A stretch of 7,931 bases of DNA from Nitrosomonadales bacterium (GCA_004525885.1 SPBV01000081.1:1-7931), one strand, 5' to 3'. Shown: positions 1 through 6,929, numbered from the stretch's first letter. The notes: generated by a model not told the origin, from the sequence alone. Program-made: numbers and translations.

Positions 1-1020
1 ATTGAGCGGATCTAGTACAATTACAAAACGAAAAGTAATTCGATAATCTGGATCTGTTTGGAAGCCATTAGTTTCTTTCACTATAGGGGTACCGATTGAC
101 AAGGCAGTATTCCAGTTGCTGCCACCAGAATATCTGATTCCAGGGGAAATATAAACAATACTACCTCCTGAATTCGGGTTAGTCATGCCGCCGCTTTTTA
201 GGCGGTCTTGCCATGAGCCATTTAGTTCTAAAACAGCTGTCCAATTTGATTTGTTGCTAGAGGCGAAAAGAGCATCTCTCGCTACACCAGAAAGGGCATA
301 GGAAAGCGCAAAATTATAGTCAAAAATATCACCAAGATCGGTTTTTTGAGTCCCTGTGGTTGCAACCGTATAAAGAACACTGGAATCAAACGAGAGCTTT
401 CCCATGGCACGTGTAAAGGAAAAACCGACAGCCGGATTCCATGAGCCGCCACTGGGCTGATTGTGTGCTTCAAGTAGTTCCCCATTTGCACGGACATGAG
501 TTGCACCAGATGCAGTTTTAAGTGCCACGACCAGGGATAGGTGATTTAAATTATCCTCAGAATGAAAAAAACGGTATTGGCCGAATACGGAAACCCCGCC
601 AAACCCATCTGGATTACCTAGGTTTGCAACTTCACCTTCTTCTGCTGAGAGTAAACCATCACGTCGAACATAAGGAAGTCTAACGCCCAACGTCAGGTCG
701 TCGGTCACACCAATCGCTGCAAATACTGATGGGATTGTAAGAGTTTTTGTGCTGTGAACATCACCATGGGCATCATCTACAGCAGCATTACTCACGGCAA
801 GCAACCTAGATGCCGAAACATTGTTGAATTGTGTAAATTGAGTAATAAGGCCCGTTGCAATCATACCCTGAGGTAGGGTTATACCCGTTTGTGTAATGAT
901 TGGAGATGCAGTGCCAATCCCAAATCCTATTGAACCGTGATCAGCTGAAACAGTGTTACTGCAAATAGCAAATATTGATGCTAATAAGTACCAAAAAATA
1001 TGTTTTTTCATTTGATTCAT
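1..1020 (-). CDS. Outer-membrane beta-barrel protein, MetA-pathway/transporter family (C-terminal end cut by window)
   Basis: The frame is open for 340 codons from an ATG at 1020 to the window edge, so the stop lies outside. Residues 1-25 form a signal peptide: Lys-Lys at 5-6, a hydrophobic core, then VSA before DHGS. The mature part has alternating beta strands with Gly/Ser/Asn-rich turns, no long hydrophobic helix, and stretches such as TLGVRLPYVRRDG, LELNGSWQDR and YISPGIRYSGG. These are typical of the Phenol_MetA_deg / transporter family (PF13557 type), which are outer-membrane barrels whose substrate is usually unknown. Family members are about 300-350 residues long, so only the last few residues should be missing. 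A second Met (start at 1011) sits directly before Lys-Lys and could be the true start; neither has a clear Shine-Dalgarno. It is alone on this strand with a candidate promoter upstream. Family assignment is from pattern recognition; substrate unknown. Confidence 0.72.
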   Translation of the reverse strand, partial: MNQMKKHIFWYLLASIFAICSNTVSADHGSIGFGIGTASPIITQTGITLPQGMIATGLITQFTQFNNVSASRLLAVSNAAVDDAHGDVHSTKTLTIPSVFAAIGVTDDLTLGVRLPYVRRDGLLSAEEGEVANLGNPDGFGGVSVFGQYRFFHSEDNLNHLSLVVALKTASGATHVRANGELLEAHNQPSGGSWNPAVGFSFTRAMGKLSFDSSVLYTVATTGTQKTDLGDIFDYNFALSYALSGVARDALFASSNKSNWTAVLELNGSWQDRLKSGGMTNPNSGGSIVYISPGIRYSGGSNWNTALSIGTPIVKETNGFQTDPDYRITFRFVIVLDPLN

Positions 1021-1050
1021 GTTTAGATTATTCTGGGGAAGGATTAACAC

Positions 1051-1079
1051 ATAATTTTACTAGTTTGGGAATGTGACAA
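1051..1079 (-). promoter_or_regulatory. Candidate sigma70 promoter for the outer-membrane protein gene
   Basis: On the minus strand TTGTCA (1074-1079, 5 of 6 to the -35 consensus) is followed after exactly 17 bases by AATTAT (1051-1056, 4 of 6 to the -10 consensus). This would start transcription about 25 bases before the ATG at 1020. It is the best-spaced pair in the upstream gap, but it is a consensus match only. Confidence 0.4.
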
Positions 1080-1270
1080 ATTGACGCATATCTTTTTTGT
1101 CAGAAATTAGTTGTACTGGGATATTGGTTTCCTGCTAAGGAATTAATTAATAGCAGTTATTTGTGATGGGCTATTTTTTGTCGAACCGGATAGTCTAGCG
1201 AAGCTTACAAAGCAGTCAGATAACGGTTAAAAGCTGCATAAATCAGTTGATTTTCATAAACTTTCACATC

Positions 1271-1296
1271 AAAAAAGACCTGGCGCAAAAGTGCCA
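1271..1296 (-). terminator. Possible intrinsic terminator downstream of the cold-shock gene
   Basis: About 26 bases after the cspA-type stop, the minus strand reads TGGCAC-TTTT-GCGCCA, a 6-bp stem with one A-C mismatch and a 4-base loop. GGTC and then a run of six T (1271-1276) follow. The position and T-run fit a rho-independent terminator, but the stem is short. It would separate cspA from the outer-membrane protein gene that follows on the same strand. Confidence 0.45.
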
Positions 1297-1322
1297 TACT
1301 TTTTATCAAACCTAGAAACCGA

Positions 1323-1526
1323 TCAAGGAGTTTGTATGTTCGATGCCTGGTTGCCCTTTGGCCCTTGGGTAACTTCGAAGCTAACTTTTTGGCCTTCTTT
1401 AAGCGTTTTGAATCCTGACATACTGATTGCGGAAAAGTGTACAAACAAATCTTCGCTACCATCATCAGGAGTAATAAAACCAAAACCTTTAGAGTCATTG
1501 AACCATTTTACTGTGCCTGTTGCCAT
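1323..1526 (-). CDS. cspA: CspA-family cold-shock protein (RNA chaperone)
   Basis: This encodes a 67-residue single cold-shock domain, the usual length for the family. RNP1 is visible as KGFGFI at residues 13-18 and RNP2 as LFVHF at 27-31. The N-terminal TGTVKWFN block and the C-terminal EVTQGPKGNQASNI block are also conserved. Such proteins bind single-stranded RNA and DNA in the cytoplasm and melt structures that would block translation at low temperature; some paralogues act at all temperatures, so cold induction is not proven here. The start has a strong Shine-Dalgarno, AAGGAAGT, 6 bases before the ATG. The gap upstream (1527-1731) is AT-rich and could hold a long structured 5' leader as in cspA mRNAs, but I see no clear promoter pair. 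The reading resembles betaproteobacterial CspA. The letter of the paralogue cannot be settled from sequence alone. Confidence 0.96.
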   Translation of the reverse strand: MATGTVKWFNDSKGFGFITPDDGSEDLFVHFSAISMSGFKTLKEGQKVSFEVTQGPKGNQASNIQTP

Positions 1527-1731
1527 GCGATTACTTCCTTTTTAAAAATAATGAGAAAAATCTCTGAAAACCAACCAAATTGAAGTTTGCGCTTGAAATA
1601 CCAATATTGCAAAAGTTTTGAAACAAATATTTGGTTTTGTTATTCTCCATTTGTTTTGCAATTGTGTTTTAGAACTGCAGGGGCAATCTTAAGCCTTTGT
1701 TAATATTTTGGTATGCTTCCTTTTATGATTA

Positions 1732-2270
1732 TTACATAGTTTGATTTAATAGAACAAGAAGTTCACTAAAAGGGCGAGAGTTAAGTATATTTTGTTTTTC
1801 GAGCTGTCCGCGTTGTGTTTGTCCGATATCAAAACGCAAATTAGCGGAGTCAAAAGCGCTGTGCGCATCGGAATTAATACTGACTAGAACGCTTTCCTCC
1901 CTAGTCATCTGACAATAGCTGTCGTGTAAGTCGAGACGTTCCAGTTGGGCATTAAATTTGAGAAAACAGCCTTGCCTTTTAGCTTCACGAATAACACAAG
2001 GCATATCCACTTCATAGGGTACGCATTGCTGGATGAGTCCTCTAGTAGGATGCGCCAAAATAGCAGAATGTGGATGGGACATTGCACGTAATGTGCGCTT
2101 GGTTTGTTTGGTACGCGAAAGTTCAAGTTTACTATGGATTAGGCCCAATACAAGGTCGAGTTGTGCTAGGACATTATCCGGTGAATCAAGGCTGCCATCT
2201 TTCAGAATATCCACCTCTATGCCCTTGAGCAGCATACCTCTAGCTTCTTATTAAGTCTGCCGATTGCTTT
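1732..2270 (-). pseudogene. polX: PolX family DNA polymerase/3'-5' exonuclease, C-terminal PHP domain remnant with frameshift
   Basis: The frame from 2235 to 1732 encodes the C-terminal half of the PHP phosphoesterase domain found at the end of bacterial PolX enzymes (full proteins about 570 residues). Numbering from the Met at 2235, the visible metal-ligand motifs are GIEVDILKDG (E7), GLIHS (H34), LAHPT (H62) and NSDAH (D123, H125). Upstream the homology continues in another frame as AIGRLNKKLE (2267-2238). Restoring one G in GAGGTATG (2233-2240) would join the frames as KLEGMLLKGIEVDI. The polymerase domain, the helix-hairpin-helix part and the first PHP motifs are absent from the window. 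AHPTRG replaces the usual HPTGR order. The piece ends with a natural-looking C-terminus (NQTM, stop). The Met at 2235 has GAGG next to it, but a start there would be accidental. PolX acts in base-excision-type repair; this copy should be inactive. Confidence 0.85.
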
Positions 2271-2339
2271 ATGTGCGTGATCTACCCATTTCGGCATGGA
2301 CTGAACATCACGGAACAGTGCTACAAATGCATTAAATTG
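2271..2339 (-). pseudogene. Short coding scrap fused upstream of the PolX remnant
   Basis: In the same frame as the AIGRLNKKLE part of PolX there are 23 more open codons reading QFNAFVALFRDVQSMPKWVD and then HAH, preceded by an in-frame TAA. They do not match the PolX segment expected there. The FxxLFR...PxWVD pattern faintly recalls proteins of the DUF2867 type, but I cannot confirm this. The likely explanation is a deletion joining the tail of one gene to the tail of polX near 2268-2271. Confidence 0.3.
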
Positions 2340-2688
2340 CTTTTAATATGTGTAAACACCTCGAAATTCGATTAAGTAACTCGTTGTTTTTCGATAGTGA
2401 AGAATTACATCGTTTTGTCAATCAACTACCTGTAAATACCACTCATCACTAGCGGAGCCAGGACCAGATACGAAAAATACAAATCCGATCATTAAAATAC
2501 CTAAGATTTTTCTTATGAAAATGGTTTTTCCTTTAAGAATCCAAGCGAAGGTGGCGCTACTTTTTCTTGCTTTCTTTTTAGTGTATTTAGCATTTGCACT
2601 ACAATAAAATTGTACAACATAGCGGACAAATAAATCTTAGACATAATGCGAATTTTTTTGAGTAATTCTATGTAAACACAGGAAAAAA
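2340..2688. other. AT-rich stretch without a convincing gene
   Basis: These 349 bases lie between two decayed loci. Two weak coding signals overlap on opposite strands. On the plus strand, 2515-2607 encodes 30 residues ending in one strongly hydrophobic segment (VALLFLAFFLVYLAFALQ), with no Shine-Dalgarno. On the minus strand, the frame ending at a TGA at 2418-2420 reads like a signal peptide (IRK, then hydrophobic residues ending GSASDEWY), with a Met at 2492 and a stop nine residues after the apparent cleavage site. Either may be chance in AT-rich DNA; the second could be the start of a destroyed exported protein. I see no RNA gene or repeat here. Confidence 0.5.
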
Positions 2689-3115
2689 ATGATGATTGAC
2701 TGGATACACTTCATACCATGGTCATCTATCGTGGGGCGGATTATTAATCGGTGTTGCTACAGCGGTTTCTATTATTCAACAGGAGGATTGCGGGTATCAG
2801 TGGTATCCTAGGTGGATTATTTCATCCGGCGCCTAGTTATATCGCAAGGCGGGTAGCATTTGTATTGGATTTGCTGATCGCCCCCCGCGTTTATGGCCTT
2901 GCCGTATCTTTGCCATCAGTACGCATAGATTCAGATATTGCCTTCCTTATCGTTGCGGGTTAACTGGTTAGTATCGACACCCGTTATGGCTCAAGCTGTA
3001 CAGCGGACATGGTGTTTACCGCCTATCACGATTCTCATCGCGCCTCTTGGTCACTACTACCTTGTTCATAATAGCTGGATTTGTAACTGTGTTTATTGTG
3101 TGTCATCTAATTTAG
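2689..3115 (+). pseudogene. YeeE/YedE-family sulfur-compound transporter, first half-gene, broken
   Basis: Pieces of one membrane protein lie in three frames. It opens as MIDWIHFIPWSSIVG from an ATG (2689 or 2692) behind AGGAAAA, then continues after an extra base near 2737 as GLLIGVATA. After a second slip near 2765 it reads FLLFNRRIAGISGILGGLF...IAFLIVAG. It then meets a TAA (2961-2963) where the family has Leu, and after a third slip near 2993 it ends GFVTVFIV and a TAG. The family signature TRYGSSCTSGHGVCGLSR is recognisable but carries changes consistent with G-to-A decay, e.g. Gly to Ser and Gly to Asp. The intact protein would be a polytopic inner-membrane protein of about 140 residues (Sulf_transp type) importing thiosulfate or a similar sulfur species together with its partner, which follows directly. 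Three slips plus a nonsense codon make real decay more likely than sequencing error. Confidence 0.86.
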
Positions 3116-3547
3116 ATAAGGAGAGAACTATACAAGTGTTGATGGGGTTATTCAGCGGCTTGATATTTGGATCAGGTTTGATCATTTCAGGGATGATTGA
3201 TCCATCTAAGGTGATTGGTTTTTTTGACTTTTCTGGCAAATGGGGCCCATCATTAACTTTTGTCTTGGGTGGCGAAATTCTAGTCGGTGCATTTGCATTC
3301 CGTTTTACTACAATACATTCACACGCAATGCTAGGCAGACCAATAAAACAACCAACTACCCAACATATCGGCAGGCGATTGGTCTTGGTGGGCTAACATT
3401 TGGTATTGGGTGGGGTTTGGCAGGGTATTGTTCTGGTCCAGCGTTAATATCGCTTATAACAGGTAAAACAAGCTGCCGATTTTTACGATAGCTATGCTAA
3501 CAGGTATGTTATTTTGGAAATTCAGACCCGATTTTTTAAGTTCATGA
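3116..3547 (+). pseudogene. YeeE/YedE-family (DUF6691-type) transporter, second half-gene, broken
   Basis: This is the partner of the preceding pseudogene and begins right after its TAG. The expected start reads ATA-AGG-AGA-GAA-CTA, an apparent ATG to ATA change. A slip near 3137-3141 follows, then a good stretch from 3142: MGLFSGLIFGSGLIISGM, then IDPSKVIGFFDF and VLGGEILVGAFAFRF. A second slip near 3390 moves the frame to GLTFGIGWGLAGYCSGPALI, the family's conserved GxGWGLxGxCPGPA block with Pro changed to Ser. A third slip near 3470-3478 leads to FTIAMLTGMLFWKFRPDF and the natural TGA at 3545-3547. The intact protein would be about 140 residues with four or so membrane segments. An apparent start inside 3142 or 2938 is not meaningful. 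In other bacteria these paired genes often sit by sulfur-metabolism genes; none is visible here. Confidence 0.86.
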
Positions 3548-3579
3548 AAAAATGGTTGCATCTATAATGGACCAATAGA

Positions 3580-3676
3580 ATTCAATGATTGAATATATCT
3601 AATGGCTCTTGGCTACACTCAAAATCCTTACAAAATTGAGTCAAAATTTAATGTGGTTTGTTTTATAATGTAAAAT
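3580..3676 (+). promoter_or_regulatory. Candidate promoter region of the mechanosensitive channel gene
   Basis: The 230-bp gap before the channel gene contains a perfect TATAAT at 3664-3669 but no good -35 box at 16-18 bases. TTGAGT (3636-3641) lies 22 bases upstream, which is too far for a standard sigma70 site. Two inverted repeats are present: ATTCAAT-G-ATTGAAT at 3580-3594, and ACTCAA...TTGAGT (3617-3622 with 3636-3641, 13-base loop). They could be operator sites or remnants of a terminator for the decayed upstream genes. Confidence 0.3.
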
Positions 3677-3777
3677 AGTTCTTGGAAGGCGATATAGTTC
3701 AGTTGTTTGTTTAGCGTTTATCAATGAATCACTTTCGGATTTTCTATATATCTATGCAGAAAGATGGCATATAAGCC

Positions 3778-6312
3778 ATGAGGATGTTTATAAGCTTAGT
3801 ACGCTTCATATATATTATTACGAGTCTGATTACCCTCGTCATTTGGGTTCCTGGAAATTACGCCTCAGCGCAGGAATCATTACCCAGTACACTTGAAATT
3901 GATGTGCCTCCGGAGGACACCAAGTCCGAGATCCAGGCAATCCCACTGGAGGCAGTTCCAGATCGCGCAGCAAAGACAATCACCCAACTCAATTCGCTAC
4001 TCCCTGGGGAGGATCTTCACCAGACACTCATACGTATTGAGTCCGAGTTTGATTCCGCGCTCCCAGAGATCATGTCACGGTTAGAGGAGACTCGTAAGGT
4101 ACTAGTTGGTTTGCCTGGTGGCCACATTCGGCAGGATCTTGAAGCTAAAAACCGCATAATGCTGGAGAAGCGTCTGCGACCATGGATTAAGGAGCTCGAC
4201 GAAGAACTTGCTAAATTTCAAATAGCACTTAATCAGATTGACACGATCTCATCTGTTTGGGCGGCGACTGACGAGATCGCCCAGCAAAAAGACGTAACTA
4301 TAGCGACAGTTGCTCGTATATCAGTCGTGCGTAGTGAAGTCGATAATGTTCGCTCGAAGGTCAAATTGTTGCGTAACCAATTTTTATTCATGCGCGACCA
4401 GCTAACAGAATCGAGCAGCGCACTTGAGGATATCCTTGGGCAACTGCAAAGCGCAAGTGAAGCACAAATTAAAGAAATCTTCAAAGCTAACCAGATACCG
4501 CTGTGGAACCCACAGGTGCGTGAGTCTCTCCGCAAAGAGTGGATGGAGCTCACTCCAAAGAAATTATTCCAACATTTACAGATGGATACAAGAGAACAAG
4601 AATCTATGCTTAGTTTCCAGCTAGCGATTTTCGTAGCTTTGGCCCTAAGCTTGCTCTGGCTCCGCACCCGTGTCCGAACAGCACAGTCTGAGAAACAATA
4701 TGATCTGCAGAATGCTAAAGAGGTTTTTGAGGTTCCTTGGGCGATGGCCCTACTGATTACTGTGATTTTCACTACTCCGTTGCAATTGTTAGGGACCAGT
4801 GGCATCAGTATCATTGTTGTATTGCTCTCCGCTGTAGCTATTTTGTCAATCATTCGTCGTTTTTTGGTGCCGTTCATTGCTCCCCTAGTCTTGGGGCTCA
4901 TGACCATTGCTGTATTTGATCGCGTGGCACTCGAACTCTTGGTAGTGTCACCTACACTCGAACGTATTGTCTTCCTGGTGGAAATGATCGGGGCGCTCAG
5001 TTTCCTGTTCTGGTTTCTACACTCACATCGACGCGCCGAGATTTCTCAAAAGGTACCGCTGTCTCCGCTTCTTCAGCTGCTCGGCCCTGCAATGTATATG
5101 GCGAGTGTTGCCCTGGGATTTGCAATTGTTGCCGATTTAATCGGATGGGTCGATCTTGCCAGGGTCATCCGTACCGGCATCATGGGAGGAGGCTATGCAA
5201 GCATTGGTGTCTTTGTTCTACTACTGGTGTTCCAAAGTCTGGTAACTTTTGCACTTCTTTTTTGGCCTCTACGGCTCCTACGCATAGTCTCCCGAAACCG
5301 GCAACTCATCCGTCAACGGATAGAGTGGGTGCTGAAAGTGCTTGCCGTGTGCCTATGGATTGCGCTCGTACTCAGGCCACTTAGCCTGCTTGATCCCATG
5401 ATAGATGGTGTCGTTCAAATTCTCAGAGCCAGTGCTTCCATCGGCGCCCTCTCAGTTTCATTGGGAGACGTTATGGTATTTGCCTTCATCGTATGGGTTT
5501 CCCTTTTGCTCGCGCGTTTTGTGAACTTTATACTCTGGGAAGACGTGTTCACGAGGATACGTACTGGTAGAGGTGTACCACAAGCCGTCTCTAGTCTCGC
5601 GCGGTACACGTTAATTGTTATCGGTTTTTTTGTTGCCCTGGCCGCGGCAGGTATCGAGCTTACTAAGCTTAGTATTATTGCGGGTGGCCTCGGTGTGGGT
5701 ATCGGCTTCGGTCTTCAGAACGTGGTAAACAATTTCGTATCGGGTCTGATCCTGCTCTTTGAGAGGCCAATTGGAGTTGGAGATATTGTAGAGCTACCTG
5801 AAATCTGGGGGGAAGTAAAACGCATTGGAATCCGAGCCAGTTTAATCCGCAAATTTGATGGTTCCGAAGTTATCGTGCCGAACGGAATGCTCGTCTCCGA
5901 CAAGGTTACGAATTGGACGCTTTCAGATAAATACCGTCGCATCGAATTAGATGTTGGTGTCGAGTACGGGACACCCGCCCAGCAAGTAATTGACCTGCTC
6001 GTCGAAGTGGCGAAGTCTAGCAAGAGTGTAATTTCAGATCTAGAGTCCCGTGCCTACTTCATGAAATTTGGTGACAGCGCTCTCGAATTTAGACTTCTGG
6101 CTTGGGTCATGTTTGAGGATGGATACTCTGCTCGCAGCGAGCTGGCAGTCTCTATTCAGGAGGCACTAAAACAAGCAGGTATTGGTGTCCCCTTTCCGCA
6201 GCGCGATCTGCATTTGGTTAGTGTGAGCCCGAAGGCGTCTTCTGAGCTGAATACAAGGGCCTATATTTCGCCGCACCTAACTCCAAGCTCAGGCTCTGAC
6301 AAAGAAAGCTGA
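3778..6312 (+). CDS. MscS-family mechanosensitive ion channel, large form with periplasmic coiled-coil domain
   Basis: An inner-membrane channel that opens under membrane tension to release solutes after hypo-osmotic shock. The protein has 844 residues, far longer than the 286 of E. coli MscS and nearer to the large DUF3772-type members. Residues 1-32 are a signal peptide (RMFISLVRF, hydrophobic core, ASA-QE). About 60-280 is a charged, helical, coiled-coil-like periplasmic region. Hydrophobic segments lie near 281-297, 320-360, 362-381, 396-415, 431-455, 466-492, 515-536, 556-578 and 609-626. The pore helix and MscS core (about 628-663) read SIIAGGLGVGIGFGLQNVVN and then the FERPIGVGDIV block, followed by the beta domain with VPNGMLVSDKVTNW (700-713) and the C-terminal alpha/beta region to about 818. 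The start at 3778 gives a proper signal peptide; Shine-Dalgarno support is weak. A sampled line (5281-5340) is 55% G+C, against about 27% for a line of the right-end oxygenase gene. It appears intact. Confidence 0.95.
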   Translation: MRMFISLVRFIYIITSLITLVIWVPGNYASAQESLPSTLEIDVPPEDTKSEIQAIPLEAVPDRAAKTITQLNSLLPGEDLHQTLIRIESEFDSALPEIMSRLEETRKVLVGLPGGHIRQDLEAKNRIMLEKRLRPWIKELDEELAKFQIALNQIDTISSVWAATDEIAQQKDVTIATVARISVVRSEVDNVRSKVKLLRNQFLFMRDQLTESSSALEDILGQLQSASEAQIKEIFKANQIPLWNPQVRESLRKEWMELTPKKLFQHLQMDTREQESMLSFQLAIFVALALSLLWLRTRVRTAQSEKQYDLQNAKEVFEVPWAMALLITVIFTTPLQLLGTSGISIIVVLLSAVAILSIIRRFLVPFIAPLVLGLMTIAVFDRVALELLVVSPTLERIVFLVEMIGALSFLFWFLHSHRRAEISQKVPLSPLLQLLGPAMYMASVALGFAIVADLIGWVDLARVIRTGIMGGGYASIGVFVLLLVFQSLVTFALLFWPLRLLRIVSRNRQLIRQRIEWVLKVLAVCLWIALVLRPLSLLDPMIDGVVQILRASASIGALSVSLGDVMVFAFIVWVSLLLARFVNFILWEDVFTRIRTGRGVPQAVSSLARYTLIVIGFFVALAAAGIELTKLSIIAGGLGVGIGFGLQNVVNNFVSGLILLFERPIGVGDIVELPEIWGEVKRIGIRASLIRKFDGSEVIVPNGMLVSDKVTNWTLSDKYRRIELDVGVEYGTPAQQVIDLLVEVAKSSKSVISDLESRAYFMKFGDSALEFRLLAWVMFEDGYSARSELAVSIQEALKQAGIGVPFPQRDLHLVSVSPKASSELNTRAYISPHLTPSSGSDKES

Positions 6313-6498
6313 TCTCTTTCTTCTCTACCATAATCTAAGAAAGTAATTAGTATAAGGCTAGATTTAAAATCAGAGAGTTTTTAAGTTTGAATTCTGGTGA
6401 TTACGAATGCCCGCGCTGTACCAAAAGCTGACATTCGCCAATTTCCTTCTAGAAAGGTTTTCGTTAAAATTTAGGAAAGAAGAAGAGAGGCGGTGACA

Positions 6499-6531
6499 AT
6501 GTGTAAAATTATTAACCCTAAAAAAGGATGA
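6499..6531 (+). CDS. Possible 10-residue leader peptide upstream of the small conserved protein
   Basis: An ATG at 6499 follows a strong Shine-Dalgarno (GAGAGG, 6485-6490) at an ideal 8-base distance. It encodes MCKIINPKKG and stops with TGA at 6529-6531. The TGA overlaps an in-frame ATG of the next gene (6528-6530) as ATGA, the layout of translationally coupled genes. The better ribosome site in front of this tiny frame than in front of many real genes is the main support. It could be a regulatory leader or chance. Confidence 0.4.
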   Translation: MCKIINPKKG

Positions 6532-6536
6532 CTAAC

Positions 6537-6854
6537 ATGCATACAGAAGTCATGAATTATCAAGTATATTTTTTCGGGGGTCCTGGCGGTCTCTGGGCAA
6601 ATCGCTCTAAAATTGCACTGCGCGGAAATGACAATAAAGTTTTAGCCCACATTAATTTCAATGATTCAGGCATGAAGTTTGAGAACGATTCAGAGAGAGA
6701 CGGTATAACCGAGATGAATCTACCTTCTTCCATGTTCGCGAATATAATAGATATATTGCGCAACGAGAAGCCGGTATATATAAAATTTATACACGGCCAT
6801 GGAGTCTTGCAAACTTCTTTAGAGCCGGTAGGAGAAGGGGAAGAAAAGGGCTAA
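6537..6854 (+). CDS. Small conserved-looking protein of unknown function
   Basis: This encodes 105 residues from the ATG at 6537, which has AAAAAGGA (6521-6528) eight bases upstream. An in-frame ATG at 6528 would add three residues and would be coupled to the 10-codon leader through an ATGA overlap, so it remains possible. There is no signal peptide or membrane segment, so the protein is probably cytoplasmic. Visible blocks are VYFFGGPGGLWANRSKIALR, then VLAHINFND, MNLPSSMFANIIDILRNEKP, VYIKF and a C-terminal LEPVGEGE. The pattern of short strands and one helix suggests a small alpha/beta fold. I have an impression of similar small proteins with the LRNEKP and EPVGEGE blocks in other proteobacteria and cyanobacteria, but cannot name a family or function. 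The codons are ordinary for the window. Two stops (TAA TAG) end it. Confidence 0.82.
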   Translation: MHTEVMNYQVYFFGGPGGLWANRSKIALRGNDNKVLAHINFNDSGMKFENDSERDGITEMNLPSSMFANIIDILRNEKPVYIKFIHGHGVLQTSLEPVGEGEEKG

Positions 6855-6870
6855 TAGACATATCAAACCG

Positions 6871-6929
6871 ACGCCAAAAATTGGGCGTGGCTTATGGAAG
6901 ATAGTAATACCCGCTTTGTGCCAAAGTGG
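6871..6929. other. Two hairpin-forming sequences between convergent genes
   Basis: Downstream of the small protein, ACGCCAA-AAA-TTGGGCGT (6871-6888) can form a stem with one bulged G. CCGCTTTG-TGC-CAAAGTGG (6911-6929) can form an 8-bp stem with one wobble pair and a 3-base loop. Neither is followed by a T-run on either strand, so they are not classical terminators. They may still end the transcripts of the two convergent genes or protect their 3' ends. Confidence 0.35.

Noticed and set aside
282..506. 74-codon minus-strand frame at the left end
   Set aside because: It is a shadow of the longer open frame (340 codons, signal peptide) that runs off the window edge.
1205..1498. 97-codon minus-strand frame overlapping cspA
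   Set aside because: It is the shifted frame of the cold-shock gene plus its terminator region; no ribosome site and no family resemblance.
1624..1633. CAAATATTTG palindrome upstream of cspA
   Set aside because: Only ten bases and A-T rich; common by chance and not at a clear promoter.
2938..3396. 152-codon plus-strand frame as an intact membrane protein
   Set aside because: Its first two thirds read the first transporter half in the wrong frame; only the part from 3142 is genuine, so it is an artefact of decay.
4233..4907. 224-codon minus-strand frame inside the channel gene
   Set aside because: It lies wholly antisense to a clear MscS-family coding sequence and its translation is Ser/Cys/Arg-rich without domains.
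6302..6343. AAGAAAG / CTTTCTT / AAGAAAG alternating repeats after the channel stop
   Set aside because: They can form alternative 7-bp A-T-rich hairpins, but there is no G-C clamp or T-run, so I do not call a terminator.
6351..6431. Open 26-codon stretch ending YECPRCTKS
   Set aside because: The CPRC looks like half a zinc ribbon, but there is no start codon or ribosome site and a single CxxC is easily chance.
6404..6437. CGAATG...CATTCG inverted repeat
   Set aside because: Arms of six with a 22-base loop and no T-run; plausible by chance.
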